Source: an uncultured Bacteroidales bacterium
GTDB taxonomy: Bacteria; Bacteroidota; Bacteroidia; Bacteroidales; Paludibacteraceae
Assembly (NCBI GenBank): GCA_946616535.1
Contig: CAMOJA010000001.1
Location: 62,001-126,000 of the forward strand
Length of the DNA: 64,000 nucleotides
Reading direction: 5' to 3'
A program made the translations under genes and the position numbers. The notes below the pieces were generated by a model. That model was not told the DNA's origin, made no database searches, and was given only the letters and a program-made list of their open reading frames with translations. Below, piece by piece: positions 26,033 to 35,200 of the stretch (position 1 is the first letter of the stretch; the number at the start of each line of letters is the position of its first letter).

Positions 26033-27385
26033 TTATCCTTCGCACTCGCGTTGGAGTTTTTTACGGGAGGCAAGGAGAAGGATGACAGCTGTGATAGCTG
26101 AGAGCGTGTCGCTGATAGGGATAGCCCACCAGATGCCATCGATGGGATCTGTAAATGCAAACGGTAACCAAAGAGCCAGCGGGATAAGATAGATGACTTG
26201 TCTCGTAAGGCTGAGGAAGATGGATTTGCCGGCTTTTCCAACAGAGGTGAATAAGTTACCTGTTACCATCTGGAAACCGATGATGAGCATGGTGCTACAG
26301 ATGATACGCATGGGTCGAATAGTTTGACTAATAAGGTCTATGTCATGCGTAAACATCTTCGTGACGAGTTCAGGGAAGCACTCTCCAAGGATAAAGACGA
26401 TCCCCATGACTCCAGTGGCATATGCGCAGGTAAGATAGAAAGACTGAAGCAAACGATCCATATGTTTGGCTCCATAGTTATAGCCGGCGATAGGTTGCAT
26501 TCCTTGGTTGAGGCCCATCACCATCATGGCGAAGACGAAGGTGAGACGGTTGATAACTCCGTATGAAGCAATCGCCATATCTCCGCCGATGTTTTTGAGT
26601 TGATTATTGATGATAATAACTACAAAGCAGTGGGCAATATTATAGAGGAACGGCGACATTCCGATGGCTAAAGCCCGTCCGGTGATATGTTTGTTAAGTC
26701 GCCATATTCCCCGATGAAATCGAACCAATTCGCTACGGTCTGTAAATTTGGTAACTTGCCAGACGACAGCAAATGCTTGGCTGAGAACCGTGGCTAATGC
26801 AGCGCCTCGTACGCCCATATCGAGCGCAAAGATGAAGATGGGGTCGAGAATGATATTGATGATGACAGCGAAGAGGGTAGCAATCATGGAGAAACGCGGA
26901 TGTCCGGCAGAGCGCAACATGGCGTTAAGGCCGAAATATATATGGGTGAGGATGTTTCCGTACAGGATGATCTCCATATATTCGTGTGCGTAAAGAATGG
27001 TGTCCTCGCTGGCCCCAAAGGCCATGAGAATCGGGTCTAACCAGATAAGACCAACGGCCATGACGATGGCAGAGAGAATGATATTGAGGACGATGACATT
27101 GCCTAAAACGCGGTTGGCTTTATCATAATCTTTCTCGCCGAGATAGATGGCTAAGAGCGAAGAAGCGCCTACGCCAACAAGACTGCCGAAAGCGGCGCAG
27201 ATATCCATGAACGGTTTGGCTACGGTAAGTGCGCTGAATGCCAACGCGCCACAACCATGCCCGATATAGATTGAATCGACGATATTATACAGCGAAGTGG
27301 CTGTCATCGCGATGATGGCAGGTAGTGCATATTTCCACAGCAGTTTATGCACGGGAGCTGTACCTAATTCGGCGGTTCGGGTCAT
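26033..27385 (-). CDS. MATE family efflux transporter
   Basis: A 450-residue inner-membrane protein with about twelve hydrophobic segments in two similar halves, a normal size for the multidrug and toxic compound extrusion family. It opens with the family pattern KLLWKYALPAIIAMTATSLYN and VDSIYIGH, and has GLNQGMQPIAGYNYGA at the start of the second half. It would export organic cations or metabolites using a Na+ or H+ gradient. Its start overlaps the mrp stop by 4 bp, so it is in the mrp operon. Confidence 0.92.
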   Translation of the reverse strand: MTRTAELGTAPVHKLLWKYALPAIIAMTATSLYNIVDSIYIGHGCGALAFSALTVAKPFMDICAAFGSLVGVGASSLLAIYLGEKDYDKANRVLGNVIVLNIILSAIVMAVGLIWLDPILMAFGASEDTILYAHEYMEIILYGNILTHIYFGLNAMLRSAGHPRFSMIATLFAVIINIILDPIFIFALDMGVRGAALATVLSQAFAVVWQVTKFTDRSELVRFHRGIWRLNKHITGRALAIGMSPFLYNIAHCFVVIIINNQLKNIGGDMAIASYGVINRLTFVFAMMVMGLNQGMQPIAGYNYGAKHMDRLLQSFYLTCAYATGVMGIVFILGECFPELVTKMFTHDIDLISQTIRPMRIICSTMLIIGFQMVTGNLFTSVGKAGKSIFLSLTRQVIYLIPLALWLPFAFTDPIDGIWWAIPISDTLSAITAVILLLASRKKLQRECEG

Positions 27386-28422
27386 ATGATTTTTGTAGCG
27401 ATTTCATCGAAGGCAGAAGCGGCGGGATGACCGGTTTGTAGGGCGATGGGTTCGCCAGAATCTCCACCTTCGCGAATGGATTGAACTAATGGAATTTGCG
27501 CCAGAAGCGGGATTTGGAGTTCTTCCGCTAATGCTTTACCTCCATCTTTACCGAAGATATAATAGCGGTTTTGCGGTAGTTCGGCCGGCGTGAACCATGC
27601 CATATTTTCTACGAGACCGAGAATAGGGACGTTGATTTTCTCGTTCTGGAACATCTCTACGCCTTTTCGTGCATCGACGAGCGCAACGGGTTGTGGCGTA
27701 GTAACGACGATGACTCCGGTGAGTTGGAGCGCCGAGATAAGGGTAAGATGAATATCGCTGGTACCTGGCGGAAGATCAATCAGAAAATAATCGAGTTCTC
27801 CCCAATGGGCATCATCAATAAGTTGTTTGATCGCATTAGAGGCCATTCCACCGCGCCAGATAACTGCTTGATCGGGATTGACAAAGAAACCGATGGAGAG
27901 CATCTTAACGCCAAATTGTTCGATGGGTTCGATAAGCGTTCTTCCTTCGATTTCAACGGAGAAAGGTCGACAATCTTCGGTATGGAACATCTTGGGCATA
28001 GATGGTCCGTGAATATCGGCATCGAGAAGTCCGACGCGATAGCCTTTTTGCGCCAAGGCGACAGCCAGATTGGCTGTGACGGTTGATTTACCGACACCTC
28101 CTTTGCCGCTATGAATCGCGATGATGTGCTTCGCGGCTATGGGCGATTGGTGGTTGGTAGTTGGCGTGGGATTTACCTTGACGAATTTGGTATGTATATT
28201 CGTCGCTATATTGGGATCAATATAGGTTTTTAGCGCCGTCTCAGAAGCTTTGAGTACGGATTTAATGAACGGGTCGTTCTCTTTTTGGAAGATGAGAGAG
28301 AACGAGACTTCAAAACCGGAGATACGAATGTCATCTTCGAGCATGCCGCTTTCAATAAGATCTTTGCCGGTTCCGGGATAGCGCACATGGCGCAGGGCAT
28401 CTATAATCTGCTGTGGATACAT
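27382..28422 (-). CDS. mrp: Mrp/NBP35-type ATPase (iron-sulfur carrier)
   Basis: A 346-residue P-loop ATPase that carries or inserts Fe-S clusters. An N-terminal MIP18/DUF59 domain (about residues 1-75) is followed by a linker and a deviant Walker A IHSGKGGVGKSTV near residue 102, then DADIHGPSMP and LIDLPPGTSDIHL. The usual C-terminal CxxC is not seen: the corresponding segment reads VENMAWFTPAELPQNRYYIFG. The ATG at 28422 was chosen because the longer reading frame (to 28572) would run through the promoter at 28443-28474. The linker (residues about 86-93) is encoded by a 7-bp array. Confidence 0.92.
   Translation of the reverse strand: MYPQQIIDALRHVRYPGTGKDLIESGMLEDDIRISGFEVSFSLIFQKENDPFIKSVLKASETALKTYIDPNIATNIHTKFVKVNPTPTTNHQSPIAAKHIIAIHSGKGGVGKSTVTANLAVALAQKGYRVGLLDADIHGPSMPKMFHTEDCRPFSVEIEGRTLIEPIEQFGVKMLSIGFFVNPDQAVIWRGGMASNAIKQLIDDAHWGELDYFLIDLPPGTSDIHLTLISALQLTGVIVVTTPQPVALVDARKGVEMFQNEKINVPILGLVENMAWFTPAELPQNRYYIFGKDGGKALAEELQIPLLAQIPLVQSIREGGDSGEPIALQTGHPAASAFDEIATKII
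28145..28165 (-). repeat. 7-bp-period array in the mrp linker
   Basis: Three units (GATTGGT, GGTTGGT, AGTTGGC read on the plus strand), with a fourth diverged, encode the Thr/Asn/Pro-rich linker between the DUF59 and ATPase domains. Confidence 0.65.
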
Positions 28423-28442
28423 GTTATTCAATTTTGCGAGTG

Positions 28443-28474
28443 CAAAATTACAGTTTTTTTTCGATATATGCAAA
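28443..28474 (-). promoter_or_regulatory. Promoter of mrp-MATE operon
   Basis: On the minus strand TTTG, 20 bases with a run of eight A, then TAATTTTG, 20 bp before the mrp ATG. Confidence 0.8.
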
Positions 28475-28500
28475 AAAATCCAAGATTTTGTTAAAAAAAG

Positions 28501-28524
28501 AGCGACACAGCGACACAGCGACAC
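28501..28524 (+). repeat. Three exact 8-bp tandem units
   Basis: AGCGACAC repeated three times without mismatch, intergenic, upstream of the mrp promoter. Confidence 0.95.
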
Positions 28525-28617
28525 GAAAAATTTTTTGTCGAAAGGGTCGACAATAGGTAAAGCATAGTACATAAGTAGTACATGACCAGTACTAAAGTCT
28601 AGGATTAGTCCGACAAT

Positions 28618-28683
28618 ACTCCAACATTACTCCAACATTACTCCAACAAAACTCCAACAAAACTCCAACAAGACACCAACAAA
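28618..28683 (+). repeat. Six 11-bp tandem units
   Basis: Six tandem copies of ACTCCAACAWW: two end in ATT, the others in AAA or AAG, and the last has ACACC. Intergenic, downstream of the small gene's terminator. Confidence 0.9.
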
Positions 28684-28710
28684 ATGTGATGCAGAGGCGT
28701 AGGGAGATAC

Positions 28711-28742
28711 AAAAAATGGAGCGTGTGTGCGCTCCATTTTTG
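28711..28742 (-). terminator. Terminator of the small secreted-protein gene
   Basis: AAAAATGGAGCG pairs with CGCTCCATTTTT around a 6-nt loop; the A run on the plus strand gives a T-tract on the minus strand. The symmetry would allow termination in both directions. Confidence 0.85.
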
Positions 28743-28766
28743 TATACGTTATTTCATCGGATGCTC

Positions 28767-29084
28767 TTATCTGCGATGATGATGTTTGCCAACTTTGTCA
28801 ACTTTGCCAACTTTGCCATGGAATTTTTGGAACTCCCTTTCAAAGCGAGCGTCTCGGAAGGATGCTTCTTTGAATCGTGCATCGCGCATCGATAACTGTG
28901 CTCGTCTAGCCCCCATCATTCTCGCTTCCCGGCATTTGGGACAGTGGCATTGTTTGAGAAATATCTCTTTGCGGAAATCTGCTTTACGTCCTTTGAACTC
29001 GCCTCTTCGGCCTTGTGCACTTGCGCTCATGGAAGCGCTCATCATAGCGGCAACTAACAGTGCCATAGTAACCATTCTTTTCAT
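28767..29084 (-). CDS. Small secreted, highly basic protein of unknown function
   Basis: A 105-residue protein. Residues 1-24 form a signal peptide (MKRMVTMALLVAAMM...SASAQ). The mature part is rich in Arg, Lys, Phe and His, has a CHCPKC cluster near residue 46, then imperfect RDARF repeats, and ends in KVG/KVD triplets and a His/Arg tail. The KVG/KVD triplets come from four 9-bp repeats (28785-28820). The CxCxxC cluster suggests metal binding, or it could be a periplasmic stress protein; no family was recognised. It has its own strong terminator, and a sigma-54-like promoter about 70 bp upstream, making it monocistronic. Confidence 0.7.
   Translation of the reverse strand: MKRMVTMALLVAAMMSASMSASAQGRRGEFKGRKADFRKEIFLKQCHCPKCREARMMGARRAQLSMRDARFKEASFRDARFEREFQKFHGKVGKVDKVGKHHHRR
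28785..28820 (-). repeat. Four 9-bp units at the 3' end of the small gene
   Basis: Units TTTGCCAAC or TTTGTCAAC (plus-strand reading), the last ending in ATG. They encode KVG/KVD triplets, so length changes stay in frame. Confidence 0.9.
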
Positions 29085-29152
29085 AACTGTTTGATTTTTA
29101 ATGGGTTAATGAATGTTCTTAACCGCGACTCATCTCGCAGTTACCATGGATT

Positions 29153-29168
29153 AACAACTATCGTGCCA
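29153..29168 (-). promoter_or_regulatory. Sigma-54 (RpoN)-like promoter
   Basis: On the minus strand TGGCACGATAGTTGTT matches the -24/-12 consensus TGGCACRNNNNTTGCW at every defined position except T for C in the -12 element. It points toward the small secreted-protein gene, whose ATG is about 70 bp downstream. An inverted repeat GGTTAA/TTAACC (29104-29124) lies in the predicted leader. No TTTG/TAnnTTTG promoter is seen here. Confidence 0.6.
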
Positions 29169-29180
29169 AACTGAAAAATA

Positions 29181-29216
29181 AAAAAAAGATAGCCCGATTG
29201 CTCGAGCTATCTTTTT
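29181..29216 (-). terminator. Terminator of the 18-kb surface-protein operon
   Basis: AAAAAGATAGC pairs with GCTATCTTTTT around an imperfect CGA/TCG stem, 17 bp after the stop of the 2955-aa gene; Ts follow on the minus strand. Confidence 0.8.
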
Positions 29217-29232
29217 ATAGGCGTAGACTGAT

Positions 29233-32200
29233 TTATTTAACCATCAGTTTAGCCTGGTAGATGCGACCATTCTCGCGTAAGCGGATGAGGTAAACACCAG
29301 CAACCGGCATACCCGGGATAGTGATCGGGTTGATCAGATTCTGTGCTGTATAAACGAGTGCACCGGTAGCGGAGGTAACCTCAACCGTAGCATCATCGAA
29401 GGTACCGAGGATGCGAATCGGTTCACCAACCTGTGCCGGGTTCGGCATAACAGCCAGCGAGTTGACAAACGTATTGTTAATACCTTGCGGGTTGCCCACT
29501 GTGATAACCAATGTAGCCTCGCCGCAGTTGAGGTTAATCGTACGTGTGTAAACACCTTCCTCAGTACCAACCGGCAGAATCTCTACGTCGTTGAGTACGT
29601 ACGGCAGATTCTCCGGCAATACGCTGTCATTGAGGACGAATGTCTGCTCTTCCGTTGCGGTAGCTACCAAAAGATGGAGCGTTACAATCGAGTCACAACC
29701 ATAAACCGTCTTGAGTGTACTTGTCCAATCGCCAGCTTCGCTCAAACCACGGAAAGGATACTCATCATATTTCTCGTTCGGGCAGATAGCTGCACGGATG
29801 AAGGTCTTCTCATTCGGTACATTCTTAATCTCAACAGCGATTAACGAATCGCAGCCCTTTGCATTCTTAATAGTATCTTTGTAGATACCAGCTTCAGTCA
29901 GCGCAGGATATTTCTCCGAGAAGTAGTAAACGGAATCCGGGCAGAGGAATACCTCTTCGGTTTCGCCTTCCAAAATCGGAGTTACTGTGAGATAGAGCGT
30001 AACGATACTATCGCATCCGGTAGAAGCGGTAAAGGTTTCCGTAACCGTGGTGTTAGTATAATACTTCTCGCCTTTGAACTCATAGTATGCACCTTGACAG
30101 ATAGTATCCTCAATATTTATGTGGATAATTGGTATTACTGTCAATTGGAGCTCTACGATAGAGTCGCACTTATTTTCACCGGAGAGTTTACGTTTATACG
30201 TATCCGAAGCCTTGGCATTATGGATAACAAATCCGTTCTCCTCATAATCTGAGCCCTCGCAAATAGTCGCGCTTAATGGAGTGAGAGTATCACACTCAAC
30301 GGTAAGATTGAGGATAGTCAGTTTATCCGGATAACCCTTCTTGGTAGATGCGATATATTCGTCGTAAGTAGTAGTCTTACCTACAATCAAATCATATGCA
30401 TCAATCTCGAACGAAGCATCGGCATAGTCATTCCAACGGCAAATTGTCTCGCTATACTCGTTCTTGGAGAATGTATTAAGTTGTACATTATCCAGATAGA
30501 GGTAGTTGCCCGTGTTAACACCTTGATATGTGTGTGACTCAGCATAGAATGCAATCTTAATATTCTTGCCTACATACTTCGTCATGTCTACATACCATTT
30601 ACGGCGTTCGTTCTGTACCTCGTTATAGTCGAAGTCGCCGGTTCCGTCTGCTTTCCAAGCCCATGAGTTCTCCAAAGACCAAGATGCACCTCCATCCTCA
30701 GAAATGAGAACTACGAATTGGTCATTGAGTCCCAGAGCTTTCGGAGCACTCTTGCGGTTATTATTCCACATACCGAGATCGAAACTCAACATCATATTCT
30801 CTGCTTGCTCTCCATCAAGGAAGATAGCCGGCGTGAAGAGCCAAGCGTAGCAGAATGTTGCCGAAGATCCGGTACCGGTAGAAAGAATGCTATAGATGGT
30901 TCCTTCTCCCATACCGTCTGCATCGTTTGAGTTACGACGCCAAGCGGCATTGCTGGATGCGGCATCAGAGGTGAATGAACCAACTTTGCCGGTTTCAATG
31001 AAATCAGCAATTGAACTGCCCGTACTGGTACTGGTTGTAGTAGATCCACCACGTGTCCAGTTAGCCGGATACATTCTCTCTTCTGCAAAATCTTCAACGA
31101 AGAGCGGAGCTTCATAACTACATATGAAGGATTGCAAAGCGGACCAAGGGGACTCCTCATCCTCCGAGCAGAGATGCTTGATGCGGAAGAAGTACGTATG
31201 CGCCGATATGAGATTATTGAAACTGAATTCGCGTGATGCTATCGTCGAATCAATCTTCATTACAATGCTATCAGAAGCAAGTCCGTCTTTATCTGCTGCA
31301 TACAGCTCAATGGATACGGAGTCGCAGGCATCTTCAGGCAGATTCCATGCAATGGAAGCATTATGTGCAGAAACATTCGTAATTCGAATATTGTTAGCTG
31401 CAGTACAGAAGGTTCCCTTAACGATTTCCATATCATCTACATAGAAGTAACTAGTAGCAGTTGGTTTAAGTGCTGCAATAGCAATGTGGCCCTTACCAGC
31501 ATACTTTGCTAGAGGAATAGCATACTCTTGCCACCAGTTGTTACCGCTCTTATCATCTGTAATAAAGCGATCAGCCATGCTGGTGTTGATCGTTCCTGAC
31601 CATACTTTATTATACGTGATGGTATCCAACGGAGTGAATGTCTCGAAATCCTCCACATTCGTCATCACGCCGATAACTAACGTACGACTGTAGCCGCTAT
31701 TAACAGACGACAAGCGTCCTTTACCCTTAATATCTGCGTTCGTATTGGTGTTACTTGTGCTATAGAACTCAGCAGCACGTCCCCAGAAGTGGAGTGTCAT
31801 CGAGTCAAGCGGGAAGGCCATATCGGGCAGTGCTACATATGCATTGTAGTAGGAAGCAGTAGTGTAGAAGCGTAATGCTTTACCATCCTTCTCATCATTA
31901 CGTGCATATGCCTTTGCCGTTGTGGTAGCCCATGTGTTAGCATAAGCATACGGTTTATAGGACTGGGTGGTGGATCCTGTTATGCCATTTGCCCAGCAAG
32001 CCGGAATGTCGTAATGAGTAGTACCGGAGGAGTAGAATGGAACGAGATTATTTTCAAAATTCCATACAGCATCTTCCGCTTCTTGCGGAACACAAGGTGT
32101 AGTGAATGGGATACTGATCCAATCGCTGAATTCTTCGCCACCGCAATTCGAACGAACACGGAATGTATATGCGGTTTCAGCTTTGAGGGTGTCAACTTCG

Positions 32201-35200
32201 AAATAGAGTGTGTCGACAGTCGTGTTAACAACAATACTATCTTCTCCGGAAGTTGCTTTGGTTATGATTTGTACATCCCAAGCCTCTTTACCGCTACCCC
32301 ACTTGAAAGCAGCCGTGTTGTATTTCAGTTTTTCATTCAATATTGAAGTTTGAACTGGGACAGCACAACCGGTCTCTTTCTCAACGATTACATCATCGAT
32401 GTACATGTAGTTCGTTTGGTCGTAGTTAGTGGCAAACACAATATATTTACCTTCGCCTACTCCATACAGCGGAATAACTACTTCACGCCAGAAATTAGTT
32501 CCTTGCGGATCATCTGCTAACTTGGTAGCGGTTACTTCGTCAGCTTTGTAGGTAGTAATCTCTTTAAACGTATTGTAATCATACGGATCGGTCATATAAC
32601 CGACAGTAATCGATCTACTATATGTACCCTTAGCGTACATGTTGGAATAAGCACCCGTGCTCTCATTTCCATAACCAGGACGAGCCTTGAAACGTAACTG
32701 CATCGAATCGAGATTACAATTGATTTGAGGCATTAATGTATATGAGCCCACTGTACTTGAACTGTAGAAACGCATACAGGTATCGCCCGAGAAAGAGTAC
32801 CACGAAGTGCGCAGTTTGGATGTTGCATTAATGGAGTTGGCTTGGAGATAAGGAACATTGGAATTGCTGAAAGAACCACGAATCATTCCCTGCAACCAAC
32901 CTTTCTCTTTCCAGTACGTAGAGTTGTTGTAATGCTCTTGCGTACTCTGAGAATCAAAGTTCCAGAACGCATCTGCTACCTCCACTAAATACAATGTCGA
33001 ACCCTTAGCTGCTTCAGAAACCCAAGGCGAAACCTTATCACCACTGACGGCACGTACATAGAACTCATAGGAGGTACTCGGCAGTAAGCCGGTCAGTACA
33101 CAAGCCGTAGTATCAAAGGTAGAAACCTCCGGGTTTTCCGGAATAGCTTCGCCTGCTTTAACGGCAACCACCTGCCACTGTTTGTAGTCTCCGATTGTCT
33201 GCTTCCAACTTAATTCAGCAGTAGTCGCATAGGTTCTACCGCACTCGATTGTTGCCGGCGCAAACACTTCCGGAGCTTCTACTACGCGTAGATTGTCCAG
33301 ATAAGCATAAGCTACAGTCGTACCGGAACCGCTACCACCAAATTGACACAGTACCAGATGCTTGCCTGCTCCTTCATAGGTGTTAAGCGGCAACATCTCA
33401 TGAATCCATGTTCCATAGTTCTCACCCGTATTAATGGTGTCCAGCCACTGAACAGTAGCCAGAACAGAATCCAGCGGTTCTGCATATTCGGCTATACCAT
33501 AAGCAAGATTACGTTTGCTTGCCTCAGCCACTGTAGTCACAGAGGTCCTCCAGTCAAACTCAATCATTGCCTTGTTCCAATCGGCATTGATTACCGGCAG
33601 CACAGCCACAGCAGACTTAGCGGGTGTCGAAGCGGTGCCAAAGGTACTTCCGAGATACAAACCGTTGTCACCTGTTACAGTACCAGCCTTGTTAGCCGAC
33701 GCGTACGGACGGCAATAGAATGCAGAACCAGAGAGGTATTCCTCAATGGCCTGGCCACCATAATACAGATTCCAGCAATCCACTCCGTCATACGGAGAAG
33801 AAGTACGAACCACTTTACCACTGAAATCGTTCTCATACGGCATATTGTATGAAAGCGGGCATACGGTATTAAACCAGCGCATGTTAGACCACAAGCTCTC
33901 AGACTCTTCGCCTACTGTCTGTACATATACATAATAGCGGGTTAGCATCTTCAAACCATCCACACGGACACCATTGCCTTGTACGAGCGAGTCCATCATG
34001 TCACCTTCTTCCGTAGCAGGATCAATCTTCTTGCTGGATACTTTGACCTTATATTTCGTGCCTACCGTATCCCAAGTCAGAATCGCGTACTTCTCGCCTA
34101 CTTCTTCCGCCCAAACCTCAAGTGGCTCACGAACGGCGGCAATAGACTTGAATTCGATATTGTCCACATAGACGTAGTTAGCCAAGTCACCGGATTCCGA
34201 AAGGAACATGATACGGTTACCCTTATTTCCACGCCAATCGCCTTCATATTGGTCGAAACGAACGGTATAACGATACGCTTCGTCGAATCCATAGTTGGTT
34301 GCGACTGTTGCAAGGGATACCTGATTCAGTTTGAGTGTTGTCATCGGCTCGAACGTCGTCAAGTCACTTGCATTAGTTACCACGCCTACCGTCACTTCTT
34401 TAAGATATGCAGCCGAATTTCCTCCATGTGCATCAAACGAGATTTGATATTTGCTGATATCATCCGTGTTCATCGGCGGAGTGACAGCATAAGCACCGTC
34501 TGATGCCGTGGTATTGAACATATAGAGATATCCGTTTGTGTTGAAGGATGGTGCATTGGTAGTACCGGAACGTACACCCATCGTCCAGCATTCCTCGTTT
34601 CCTTTGACAGAGAAAGTCTCTTTATAGGTATCAATATTGACACTCTCGCACATGGTTGCAAACGACACCTCGTCACTCCATGCGCCGACCTTGTCATCGC
34701 ATATTCCGCGTACACGGACATAATAGGTTGTATTGACTTTTGCTTTTTCGCTTATGAAAGCATACGGCATCGCATCCACTGTTTCCCACAGGTATACGAT
34801 AGTACTGTCAATGGCAGCTCTATTCAGAGTGTCCAATCCGGCCTCGGTCATGGATTTGGCCGTCATCAGGAATTCCCATTTTGTAGAAACAGCCGATGTC
34901 CATTTAGCGGTAGCTCCCATCGTACCAATATTCTCAACTTCGACATCCATTACTTTCGGACACAAAGACAGCGGTTCCACCTTTACATCGTCGATGTAAT
35001 AGTAGTGGTTTGCAGTTGAACGTTTTACCATGCAGAGACGCTTACCAGCCGATGAACCCACATATTCGTCTAAACGGACGATATACTCCTTCATAGCTGC
35101 CAGACCCTGTACCTTAACATAAGCGACATGCTCAAATACGCTCAAATCAGTAGCATCGACAGGGATTAGACCGATCTCAATCGTGTCATTATATCCTGCG

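Larger units (their letters stand above)
28423..28766. other. 344-bp intergenic region with repeats
   Basis: Between mrp and the small secreted-protein gene. In order it holds the mrp promoter (28443-28474), three 8-bp repeats (28501-28524), about 90 bp without recognisable features (28525-28617), six 11-bp repeats (28618-28683) and a strong hairpin terminator (28711-28742). No conserved coding frame is seen. Confidence 0.8.

Noticed and set aside
25881..26192. A plus-strand frame through tRNA-Pro
   Set aside because: It translates the tRNA and its terminator and runs antisense into the MATE gene.
28423..28572. A 50-codon N-terminal extension of mrp
   Set aside because: It would run through the consensus promoter at 28443-28474, begins outside the conserved domain, and the ATG at 28422 gives the normal Mrp N-terminus.
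28618..28683. Six regular 11-bp repeats as a small CRISPR array
   Set aside because: Units are directly adjacent with no unique spacers, far shorter than CRISPR repeats, and no cas genes are nearby.
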